Positions 23,860 to 31,185 of a stretch of 64,000 nucleotides of DNA are shown one piece after another. The stretch covers positions 89,053-153,052 of the forward strand of contig NZ_BJXB01000015.1 of assembly GCF_007990775.1 (NCBI RefSeq), written 5' to 3'. Source of the DNA: Deinococcus cellulosilyticus NBRC 106333 = KACC 11606 (GTDB taxonomy: Bacteria > Deinococcota > Deinococci > Deinococcales > Deinococcaceae). The position numbers were made by a program, and so were the translations under genes. A model generated the notes under the pieces. The model was not told the DNA's origin. It searched no databases and saw only the letters and a list, made by a program, of their open reading frames with translations. Numbering within the stretch: position 1 is the first letter of the stretch; the number at the start of each line of letters is the position of its first letter.

Positions 23860-25323
23860 TCATTTGCTGCGCCTGCGGTATTTCAAAACGGCCCTCTCCA
23901 GCAGGGTCACCACCAGATAAAGTCCGGCTCCCAGGGTGGTGAGGAGCAGAATCGCTGCGAACATGCGTGGGGTGTTGTAATAGGCCCTCGCCTGGTTGAT
24001 GGCCGCACCCAGGCCAGGAGCGTTGCTGACAAACTCCCACACCACTGCACCAATCAGGGCAAGGCTTGCTGTCAGTTTCAGGCCCCCAAGCAGCACAGGA
24101 AGGGCACCCGGAGCTTCCAGCAACCACAACCTCTGCCAGAACGAGGCTTTCAGGGTGTCAAAGTACTCGTGGTAGTTGTTTTCGACTTCACGCACCCCGG
24201 TCATGGTGGCAATCATCACCGGATAAAATGCCGTGAGCGTCGCTGCAACCACAGCAGGGGCCGTCCCGAAACCAAGCCAGATGATGAGCAAGGGGGCAAT
24301 GGCAATGATCGGGGTGCTCTGGCTTGCCACCAGAAAAGGGGAGAAGATGCGTTCCAGCATCGGGAAACGGCCCAGCGGATATCCCAGGATGATGCCCATC
24401 ACCATGCCGCAGGCAATGCCCATCAGGGTGGTGCGCAAAGTCAGGAGCATCTGGCTGTACAGTTCTCCCCAGGCCGTCTGCAATTCGACCAGCACTTTCA
24501 GTGGACTGGGCAGTGAAAAAGCATTCTGGGTGAAGCTCAGGAGGTGCCAGATCAGCAGAAAAACCAGCAGGGCCAGGAGGGCCAGCCATCCCTCAACACG
24601 CATTTTTCTGGAGGGAGGGGTGTTGCTGAGCAGGGTGGAGTTCCCCTCTCCCAGAAGCTCCCTGAGTTGCGCTTCAATTCCGTCTGTGTAGGCACTGACC
24701 CGGCCTTCCAGTCTTGTGTCGATGATGTCGGCAATCCCCCCATTTTTCACCACCACCACCCGGTCGGCCAGATACACCGCCTCACGGATCGAGTGGGTCA
24801 CGAACAGGATGGTGCGGCGGTCCTTGCGGTGAAGCCGCCTCAATTCCGCATTGAACCTCTCGCGCACCAGGGCATCCAGCGCAGCAAAAGGCTCATCCAT
24901 CAGGATGATCTCACTGTCCTGCGCCAGGGCACGGGCCACTGCCACCCGGGCCTGCATTCCTCCAGAAAGTTCTGCAGGGTACAGGTCGTGGTACTGGTCC
25001 ATCCCCACCTGCTTGAGGGCCTCCCGGGGCTCCATCCCTTTGCGCTGCACCTCACGGGGCAGGTTGACGTTTTTCAGCACGGTTCGCCACGGCAGCAGGC
25101 GATAATTCTGGAACACAAAAGCGGGCTGGGAGCAGACCTTCACAGTCCCCTGTTTGGGCTTCAGCAGTCCAGCAATCACCCTGAGGAGGGTGCTTTTCCC
25201 CCCACCACTTGCCCCGATGATGGCAATGAATTCACCAGATTCTACCGTCAGATCGACGTTTCTCAGCACATCCCGGCCATTGAGTTCGATGGCAATGTCT
25301 TTCAGCTCAATGGCCTTGTTCAT
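23860..25323 (-). CDS. Fused ABC ATPase-permease, SsuB/SsuC or ThiZ/ThiX type
   Basis: A 487-residue fusion. The ATPase (1-230) has Walker A GASGGGKST, Q-loop FQNYRLLPW, signature LSGGMQARVAVARAL, Walker B IILMDEPFAALD and the H-loop THS. After a linker, a BPD_transp_1 permease (about 245-487) has six helices and the coupling loop EYFDTLKASFWQRLWLLEAPGALP. In most bacteria these are two genes. One polypeptide would dimerise to give the full importer, with the downstream binding protein supplying substrate. A TACACT box 7 nt before the ATG suggests a leaderless mRNA. Confidence 0.88.
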   Translation of the reverse strand: MNKAIELKDIAIELNGRDVLRNVDLTVESGEFIAIIGASGGGKSTLLRVIAGLLKPKQGTVKVCSQPAFVFQNYRLLPWRTVLKNVNLPREVQRKGMEPREALKQVGMDQYHDLYPAELSGGMQARVAVARALAQDSEIILMDEPFAALDALVRERFNAELRRLHRKDRRTILFVTHSIREAVYLADRVVVVKNGGIADIIDTRLEGRVSAYTDGIEAQLRELLGEGNSTLLSNTPPSRKMRVEGWLALLALLVFLLIWHLLSFTQNAFSLPSPLKVLVELQTAWGELYSQMLLTLRTTLMGIACGMVMGIILGYPLGRFPMLERIFSPFLVASQSTPIIAIAPLLIIWLGFGTAPAVVAATLTAFYPVMIATMTGVREVENNYHEYFDTLKASFWQRLWLLEAPGALPVLLGGLKLTASLALIGAVVWEFVSNAPGLGAAINQARAYYNTPRMFAAILLLTTLGAGLYLVVTLLERAVLKYRRRSK

Positions 25324-25330
25324 GGTTAGC

Positions 25331-25336
25331 AGTGTA
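25331..25336 (-). promoter_or_regulatory. Leaderless -10 box, ATPase-permease gene
   Basis: TACACT on the reverse strand, 7 nt upstream of the ATG at 25323. No ribosome-binding site and no TPP-type aptamer is found upstream. Confidence 0.5.
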
Positions 25337-25382
25337 TGAGAGTGAGAAGGTGGGGTCTAGGGGCAAATCACATTTGGCAGAA

Positions 25383-25513
25383 GGAAGCCGAGGGCCGAGG
25401 GCTTAAATGCTTCGCCTGCAGGTCAAAAGCCAATGGCTTGCTTGTTTTTGTGATGCAAGCACATGCTCAAGCCTGTTTTGCTCTCGGCCCTGTGCCCTGT
25501 GCCCTCGGCTTCC
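25383..25513. repeat. GCCGAGN-repeat inverted arms, overlapping EamA 3' end
   Basis: GGAAGCCGAGGGC (25383-25395, extended to 25402) is mirrored by GCCCTCGGCTTCC (25501-25513, extended back to 25481), about 80 bp apart. The right arm is translated as the last residues of the EamA transporter. Confidence 0.7.
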
Positions 25514-26363
25514 CCAGCGTGTTCACAATGATCACCCCAACCAGTGCAATCCCACCCCCGATGATGGAGATGTGACTGGGCACCTCATGCACCCAGAAAT
25601 ACGAGATCAGGATGGCGAGGACCGGAGACACGTACAGAAAGCTGGTGGTGATGTTGGCAGGCACGCGGCTCAAGGCAAAGGTCCAGGTCAGGTAGGCGAG
25701 GGCTGCAGGGAAAATCCCGATGTAGATCACAGCCCAGTTGGCACTGGCAGGAGCAGCCCGGATTTCTTCTGGCAGGCCGGGCAAGGAGACCAGCATCGGA
25801 ACCGTCCCGAACACCAGAGACCACACCGTGAACTGCCTGGAAGGGTATTTTTTCAGCAGCGGTTTTTGCAGCACGAAGTACAGCGAGGTCACAAAAGCTG
25901 ACAGCAGGATCAACAAGGCCCCCTGGGTGAAGCTCAGGTCTGCTTCTTTTCCCAGCACAATCAGGGTGACCCCTGAAATGCTCACTGCAATCCCAAGCCA
26001 TCCCAGCCAGTTCAGACGTTCCCCCAGCCAGAAGGTGGCCATCAGGGCCGTGAACACGGGACCGGCAGCAATGATCAGGCTTGCCACACCTGCCGGAACC
26101 GTGAGCTCTCCAAAATTCAGGGCGTAATGGTAGATGGTGATCCCCAGAATCGACACCCCGAAAATCCTGGGCACGTCTTTCCACTCCGGGAAAGGAATCC
26201 GCGCCACTGCTGCGTAAACCAGCAGCACTGCACTCGCCACCAGAAAACGGTAGACGGTGAGGTGCTCGGGGGTGAAGTGATCCAGCCCTGCCTTGATTCC
26301 AGCAAAAGAAGAAGCCCAGAAGAGAATGGTCACCAGAATGGCAGTCAGGCTGAGGGGGTCCAT
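25467..26363 (-). CDS. EamA/DMT-family exporter
   Basis: A 298-residue drug/metabolite transporter with ten helices in two EamA halves (about 5-140 and 150-285). Features include FWASSFAGIKAGL, ALNFGELTVPAGVASLIIAAGPVFTAL and WTFALSRVPANITTSFLYVSPV. The start MDPLS at 26363 fits the family; a longer frame begins in non-coding sequence. The substrate is unknown; relatives export amino acids or purines. The final stretch (GKPRAQGTGPRAKQA) comes from the GCCGAGN repeat arm at 25481-25513, so the gene has been extended or its end replaced by repeat DNA. Confidence 0.87.
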   Translation of the reverse strand: MDPLSLTAILVTILFWASSFAGIKAGLDHFTPEHLTVYRFLVASAVLLVYAAVARIPFPEWKDVPRIFGVSILGITIYHYALNFGELTVPAGVASLIIAAGPVFTALMATFWLGERLNWLGWLGIAVSISGVTLIVLGKEADLSFTQGALLILLSAFVTSLYFVLQKPLLKKYPSRQFTVWSLVFGTVPMLVSLPGLPEEIRAAPASANWAVIYIGIFPAALAYLTWTFALSRVPANITTSFLYVSPVLAILISYFWVHEVPSHISIIGGGIALVGVIIVNTLGKPRAQGTGPRAKQA

Positions 26364-26719
26364 AGGGGCATCATAACCCGCACCCTTGCACGGTCTCTCA
26401 GCGAAATAGCCCAGCATTGTTACCGTGCATTGTTACTGTCTGGGGAGGGGAGGGGAATAACGTTACTGTTTGCTGGCCGGGAAGTGAGAGTGCCGAGTGC
26501 AAAGAGCCTAGAGCAATTGCAAATGTTCCGCTGATGGCTTGTAAGGGCATAGGTTCTGCACAGTTTATTCTTGATCAAGATCTCTGGCATGTGCTTTTTA
26601 AATGCCTTGCATTCCCCTTCATCAGCTGGAATGACCAATTCCTGCATTGCTGCCCTCGGCTCTCGGCTTCCTGCCTTTTCCGTACAAATGACGTGAAATC
26701 CACCTTCCCAGGTCTTAGC
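26364..26719. other. Intergenic region with GTTACYGT repeats and heptad remnant
   Basis: A 356-bp divergent gap without a gene. GTTACCGT (26419-26426) and GTTACTGT (26432-26439, 26462-26469) form a small direct-repeat set. A degraded GCCGAG arm occurs around 26490-26515, and a clean CCCTCGG/CTCTCGG arm at 26652-26669. No T-box or leader peptide for ilvA is recognisable. Confidence 0.5.
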
Positions 26720-28240
26720 ATGAAGTTTATGAACCTGGAGTACGTACAGAGAATCCTCGGAAGCCGCGTCTATGACGTGGCCAGAGAGACCGCGCTTGAC
26801 TTCGCCCGTGGCCTGTCAGACCGGCTCGGGAACACCATCTACTTCAAGCGTGAAGACACCCAGCCTGTGCATTCCTTCAAGCTCAGGGGCGCTTACAACA
26901 AGATGGCCACGCTCAGTGAAGAGGAACGGGCCAGAGGGGTGATTTGCGCCTCTGCGGGAAATCATGCGCAGGGGGTGGCGTTCAGTGCCCAGAAGATGGG
27001 TGTCCGGGCGGTCATCGTGATGCCTGCCACCACCCCGGACATCAAGGTGCAGGCTGTGCGAGGGTATGGCGCAGAAGTGGTGCTGCATGGAGACAGTTAC
27101 AGCGATGCTGAAGCCCATGCCTACCAGCTTCAGGCCGAGCATGGCCTGACTTTTGTTCACCCTTACGATGACCCTTATGTCATTGCCGGACAGGGGACCA
27201 TCGGTCTGGAAATCCTGCAGCAGTGCCGTGCCCAGAAATACACGGTCTTTGTGCCCATCGGTGGGGGCGGTCTGGCTGCCGGGATTGCGGTGCTGCTCAA
27301 AAGTGTCAACCCGGACATCAAAATTGTTGCCGTGGAACCGGAAGATTCCGATGCCATGACCCGCAGTGTGGAAGCTGGAGAGCGGGTCACCCTCTCCCAG
27401 GTCGGAATTTTTGTGGATGGGGTCGCAGTGAAGCGCGTCGGGGAACACACCTTCAATCTGGTGCGCCAGTATGTGGACGAGTACGTGCGGGTCTCCACCG
27501 ACGAGGTGTGCGCGGCCATCAAGGACATCTTTGATGACACCCGCGCCGTGCAGGAACCTGCAGGTGCTCTTGCCACGGCAGGCCTGACCCGTTACGTGCG
27601 GGAAAAAGGCATTCAGGGGGAGACCCTGGTGGCCCTCACCTGTGGTGCGAACATCAACTTCAACCGCCTGCGCCATGTGGCAGAACGGGCCAATGTCGGT
27701 GAGCAGAAAGAAGCCATCATCGCCGTCACCATTCCCGAGCGTCCCGGGGCTTTCAAAGGGTTCATTCGTGCACTTGGGAAACGCAACATCACCGAGTTCA
27801 ATTACCGCTATGCGCCCACTGCAGAAGCCCACATTTTTGTGGGGGTGCAGATGGAGCAGCCCAGAGACAAGCAGCAGATCATCGAGGACCTGCGTGCCCT
27901 CGATTATGCGGTCACGGATCTCAGTCAGGATGAACTGGCCGCTGTCCATGTGCGACACATGGTGGGAGGGCGGGCTCCAGAGGCAGAAAACGAGCGCATC
28001 TACAGCTTCGTTTTTCCTGAGCGGCCTGGTGCCCTGTCGGATTTTCTGGAGGCCATGCAGGCCACCTGGAACATCAGCCTGTTCCACTACCGCAACCACG
28101 GCAGTTCCCACGGACGGGTCCTGTGTGGCATTCAGGTGCCCGATGGAGACCTGGACGCCTTCCAGACCTTCCTGGATCGCCTGGGTTACGAGTACCAGTG
28201 CCAGGAGAACAACCCGGCCTACAAACTGTTTCTCAGGTAA
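26720..28240 (+). CDS. ilvA: Threonine ammonia-lyase, biosynthetic
   Basis: A 506-residue PLP enzyme that deaminates threonine to 2-oxobutanoate, the first step to isoleucine. The PLP lysine lies in HSFKLRGAYNK, the substrate loop is SAGNHAQGVAFSA, and the phosphate-binding glycine loop is PIGGGGLAAG. Two C-terminal ACT-like regulatory domains (VTIPERPGAFKGFIRALG and FVFPERPGALSDFLEAM) mark the isoleucine-feedback biosynthetic form. Length matches the family. The start is at 26720 or at the ATG 9 bp later. A longer frame from 26417 crosses repeat DNA and is rejected. Confidence 0.94.
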   Translation: MKFMNLEYVQRILGSRVYDVARETALDFARGLSDRLGNTIYFKREDTQPVHSFKLRGAYNKMATLSEEERARGVICASAGNHAQGVAFSAQKMGVRAVIVMPATTPDIKVQAVRGYGAEVVLHGDSYSDAEAHAYQLQAEHGLTFVHPYDDPYVIAGQGTIGLEILQQCRAQKYTVFVPIGGGGLAAGIAVLLKSVNPDIKIVAVEPEDSDAMTRSVEAGERVTLSQVGIFVDGVAVKRVGEHTFNLVRQYVDEYVRVSTDEVCAAIKDIFDDTRAVQEPAGALATAGLTRYVREKGIQGETLVALTCGANINFNRLRHVAERANVGEQKEAIIAVTIPERPGAFKGFIRALGKRNITEFNYRYAPTAEAHIFVGVQMEQPRDKQQIIEDLRALDYAVTDLSQDELAAVHVRHMVGGRAPEAENERIYSFVFPERPGALSDFLEAMQATWNISLFHYRNHGSSHGRVLCGIQVPDGDLDAFQTFLDRLGYEYQCQENNPAYKLFLR

Positions 28241-28280
28241 AGCTGTTCCCCAGAGGCCCTGGACTTTTCGGGGTCTTTTT

Positions 28281-28979
28281 TCATGCCTTCAAGATGATTC
28301 GCAAGGCCAGTTCCACAGGCTCATAGCTGCTGAGCTGCGGGATGTCCGCATCTGGAGCCTCCAGTTGGAAGCGGTTGATCCAGACCGGCCTCAAACCTGC
28401 ATTTCTGGCCCCCTCCACATCTTTGTCCCACAGGTCTCCCACCATCACAGCTTCAGAGGGCGTACACCCCACAGTGTGGACGGCGAGCTTAAAGAGGGCA
28501 GGGTCTGGCTTTCGCAAACCCACCTCTCCAGAAACAAACCAGTGCCGGGGCAGGTTCTGCAACAGTTCCACATCCCGATCAAATTTGTGGGGTTGGTTGG
28601 TGATGATGCCCACTTCCGTCACCTGCCCTAAAGCCTGCAACACCTCCAGGGCTCCCGGGATCAGGGTGCGCTCTGCATCAAACCTGCTGCGGTACAGTCC
28701 GAATGCAGCGTGTCCTCTTTCCAGGGTGCAACTGTCCCCACAGGCTTCAAACATGCGCCTGAAACGCTCTGCTCTGGCGTGGTGGATGTCGTATTTTTTT
28801 GCCAGCACATCCACCATCAGGGTGTCATACAGGTCACTGTTCATGCGTTCCAGCACCTCCAGCGAGGTGCGGTTTTCCGCAAGCTGCTCCCCAAAAACAT
28901 GTTGCAATGCCTTCTGGGAGGTCCCGGTGTGGTCCAGCAGGGTGTCATCCAGATCAAAAAAAACCACTTTTGGAATCAT
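28281..28979 (-). CDS. HAD hydrolase, YjjG-like
   Basis: A 232-residue HAD phosphatase with the nucleophile motif FFDLDDTLLD, Thr/Asn motif ITNQPHKFD, Lys in LRKPDPALFKLAV and the Mg-binding MVGDLWDKDVEGARNAG. It resembles YjjG-type nucleotidases and haloacid-dehalogenase-like phosphatases; the substrate is not determined. The start MIPKVVFFDLDDT at 28979 is chosen because the nucleophile usually lies within the first dozen residues. It is convergent with ilvA. Confidence 0.87.
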   Translation of the reverse strand: MIPKVVFFDLDDTLLDHTGTSQKALQHVFGEQLAENRTSLEVLERMNSDLYDTLMVDVLAKKYDIHHARAERFRRMFEACGDSCTLERGHAAFGLYRSRFDAERTLIPGALEVLQALGQVTEVGIITNQPHKFDRDVELLQNLPRHWFVSGEVGLRKPDPALFKLAVHTVGCTPSEAVMVGDLWDKDVEGARNAGLRPVWINRFQLEAPDADIPQLSSYEPVELALRIILKA

Positions 28980-29054
28980 GCCTTCATTCTGGAAGAAGAT
29001 CTGACACACGGTGCTCCATTGATCTGCACAAAATCAGGAGGCTATGCTGCTCTC

Positions 29055-29678
29055 ATGCCCGATCTTGCCTCCCTTGACCTGCCCACAGAAATCCACACCC
29101 CGCGTCTGCTGTTGCGCATTCCCAGCATGCAGGATGTGGAGCCCTTCCAGAACCTGATGGCCCTTTCCCACGAGCACCTGCAACGCTGGATGGCCTGGGC
29201 CTGCACCCTCCCAGAAATCCAGGTCACCCGTGAGCGCATGGAACAGAGCATCCAGTTTTTTCATGACCGCAAGGAACACCTGCGTTTCATGATTGTGCGC
29301 CGCAGTGACGCTGCCCTGATGGGCACATCCATCTTCAATTTTCTGGACTGGGACACCCCCAAGGCAGAAATCGGTTACTGGCTGGGCAAAGACTTCACCG
29401 GACAGGGTTACATGCGTGAGGCCGTGCAGGCCATGCTGGAGTATGGTTTCAACGAGATGAAACTCCACCGCATCGAAATCTGCACCGACGAGGAAAATCT
29501 GGCTTCCAGACGCATCCCTGAGAAACTTGGCTTCACCCTGGAAGCCGTCTTGCGAGAAGAACGCAGACACCACCTGCACCCCGAGAAATACATCAATTTC
29601 TGCATTTACGGGCTTCTGGAGAGAGAATATCGGGGTCAGATCCCAAATTGGTCCCACACACCAGATTTGATGTTGTAA
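29055..29678 (+). CDS. GNAT acetyltransferase, RimJ/RimL type
   Basis: A 207-residue GNAT protein. The N-terminus ETPRLLLR-like (IHTPRLLLRIPSMQD), the EIGYWLGKDFTGQGYMREAV acetyl-CoA loop and HRIEICTDEENLASRRIPEKLGF are the RimJ/RimL/SpeG signature. Members acetylate ribosomal-protein N-termini or small amines; the target is unknown. AGGAGG lies 12 nt before the ATG, longer than usual. The 3' end overlaps the convergent phosphatase gene by 43 bp. Confidence 0.88.
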   Translation: MPDLASLDLPTEIHTPRLLLRIPSMQDVEPFQNLMALSHEHLQRWMAWACTLPEIQVTRERMEQSIQFFHDRKEHLRFMIVRRSDAALMGTSIFNFLDWDTPKAEIGYWLGKDFTGQGYMREAVQAMLEYGFNEMKLHRIEICTDEENLASRRIPEKLGFTLEAVLREERRHHLHPEKYINFCIYGLLEREYRGQIPNWSHTPDLML

Positions 29679-30349
29679 ATTCTGGAGGCGGGCACGCTGA
29701 CGGTGGTGCGCTCGGGGTAGAGCAGGGCAGTGAGTTTGCCTCCGAAGACGCATCCGGTGTCGATGTTCGCGGTGTTGTTCACCCAGCGCACCTTGCGGAC
29801 CGGGGTGTGGCCGTAGACCACCAGGGACAGGCCATGGTAATCCTTGGTCCAGTCCACCCGGGTGAGTTTGCCGTTGTGCATCACCCGTTCTCCGTGAATG
29901 GCAAGGTCTCGGGCAATGGGGGTGTTCACCCCGTGAAATTCTGCGGGGAGTCCTGCGTGGGCCACCACCAGACGGCCATGGTCGAGCATGAGCTGGGATG
30001 GAAGGCCATTCAGAAAGCTGAGCAGGTCGGCCTGGAAGGCTTTGGAGGTGGCTTCGATCTGCTGGATGGACTGCCGGGTGTTCGGGGAATCCACCTTCTT
30101 CTGCCCGGAAAGGTGGTTGAGGATGCGCAAATCATGGTTTCCCATCACGCACTGGGCGACCCCTTCCCTCACGAGGCGCATGACCAGCTGGTAGGACTCC
30201 ACCACCTGCGGTCCCCGGTCGGCGATGTCTCCCACAAAGATGATTTGCCGGTCGTCAGGGTGCCGGAAGCGGGCAGAGTACCCGAGTTGTTTGAGCAGGC
30301 GTTGCAGTTCTGCGTAACACCCGTGAATGTCACCGATGATGTCGTACAT
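29636..30349 (-). CDS. Metallophosphatase, PrpA/ApaH-like
   Basis: A 237-residue calcineurin-type phosphoesterase with GDIHG (residues 6-10), GDIADRG, GNHDLRI, and later histidines in VAHAGLP and VYGHTPV. This is the bacterial PPP-type serine/threonine phosphatase/ApaH group. It may dephosphorylate proteins or dinucleoside polyphosphates. No regulatory domain is attached. It lies 40 bp after truA on the same strand. Confidence 0.88.
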   Translation of the reverse strand: MYDIIGDIHGCYAELQRLLKQLGYSARFRHPDDRQIIFVGDIADRGPQVVESYQLVMRLVREGVAQCVMGNHDLRILNHLSGQKKVDSPNTRQSIQQIEATSKAFQADLLSFLNGLPSQLMLDHGRLVVAHAGLPAEFHGVNTPIARDLAIHGERVMHNGKLTRVDWTKDYHGLSLVVYGHTPVRKVRWVNNTANIDTGCVFGGKLTALLYPERTTVSVPASRIYNIKSGVWDQFGI

Positions 30350-30389
30350 GGTCGTGGTCAGGGTCTCGATTCAGGTTCTGGTCTGGGAT

Positions 30390-31148
30390 TCAGTAACCTG
30401 CACCCAGAAAGTGCAGGCCGTGGGGTTTGACATTGGGGCCTGCCTCGGCACGGTTTTTGCCTTGCAGCAGGACTTCGAATTCACTGAGGGTCTGTCTGCC
30501 ACTGCCAATCAGCAGCAGGGTCCCGATGATGGCGCGGATCTGGTGGCGCAGAAAGCTCTCGCCACGGATGTGCACGGACAGATGGACACCGGAGTGCTCC
30601 AGATGACAGCCGTAGATGATGCGTCGGGTCTGGCGCTCTTCCTGGGTGGCAAAAGCCCTGAAATCGTGTTCTCCGATCAGCAGTGCAGCAGCCTCTTCCA
30701 TCTGCTTTAAGTTTAAAACATAAGGCACCCTCAGCGCACGGGTCTCATAGAGGGGACGCCTTTCTTCACAGAGCAACAGGTCATAGCGGTAGGCACGCCA
30801 TTTGCAGCTGAAACGGGCGTGAAAACCCGTTCTGGCCTCTTCTGCTTTCAAAACGCTCAGGTCCTCGGGAAGGTGAGCGTTCAGAGCACGCTTCAGTTTT
30901 GAGATGGGCACCCTGAGGTTTTTCACATCCACATGCACAGGCATGTTTTCGGCATGCACCCCGGTGTCGGTGCGGCCACAGGCCACAGGGACATGGGCTT
31001 CGGCAAAGCGCGAAAGGGCTGTGTGAAGCTCGGCCTGCACGGTGCGTTCGCCTTTTGCCTGCATCTGCCAGCCCTGAAAATGGGTCCCAAGGTACTGGAT
31101 TTCCAGGTACAGCCGCTGGTGGTCAGGTGGAGGGGCGTAGTCTGCCAT
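30390..31148 (-). CDS. truA: tRNA pseudouridine synthase A
   Basis: A 252-residue TruA, which makes pseudouridine 38-40 in the tRNA anticodon arm. The catalytic Asp is in ACGRTDTGVHA, with conserved YDGTxFxGWQ-like EIQYLGTHFQGWQMQ near the N-terminus, FHARFSCKWRAYRY, and FLRHQIRAIIGTLL near the C-terminus. A full promoter, TTGAAA-17 bp-TAGGCT, ends 8 nt before the ATG, so the mRNA should be leaderless. Confidence 0.94.
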   Translation of the reverse strand: MADYAPPPDHQRLYLEIQYLGTHFQGWQMQAKGERTVQAELHTALSRFAEAHVPVACGRTDTGVHAENMPVHVDVKNLRVPISKLKRALNAHLPEDLSVLKAEEARTGFHARFSCKWRAYRYDLLLCEERRPLYETRALRVPYVLNLKQMEEAAALLIGEHDFRAFATQEERQTRRIIYGCHLEHSGVHLSVHIRGESFLRHQIRAIIGTLLLIGSGRQTLSEFEVLLQGKNRAEAGPNVKPHGLHFLGAGY

Positions 31149-31156
31149 TCGCTGTC

Positions 31157-31185
31157 AGCCTACGGGGTTTGGGTCTGGCTTTCAA
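31157..31185 (-). promoter_or_regulatory. Leaderless promoter of truA
   Basis: Reverse strand: TTGAAA (31185-31180), 17-bp spacer, TAGGCT (31162-31157), then 8 nt to the ATG at 31148. Both boxes and spacing are near consensus, one of the clearest leaderless promoters in the window. Confidence 0.75.

Noticed and set aside
25324..25466. TPP riboswitch before the NMT1-type importer
   Set aside because: Neither the CTGAGA nor the ACCTGATCTGGATAATGCC core is present on either strand.
13944..26669. CRISPR array
   Set aside because: The GCCGAGN repeats are 7-bp units without uniform spacers, and no cas gene is present.
26418..26719. N-terminal extension of IlvA, or a T-box leader
   Set aside because: The extension translates repeat DNA and has no family match; no T-box sequence (TGGNACCGCG) or specifier stem is seen.
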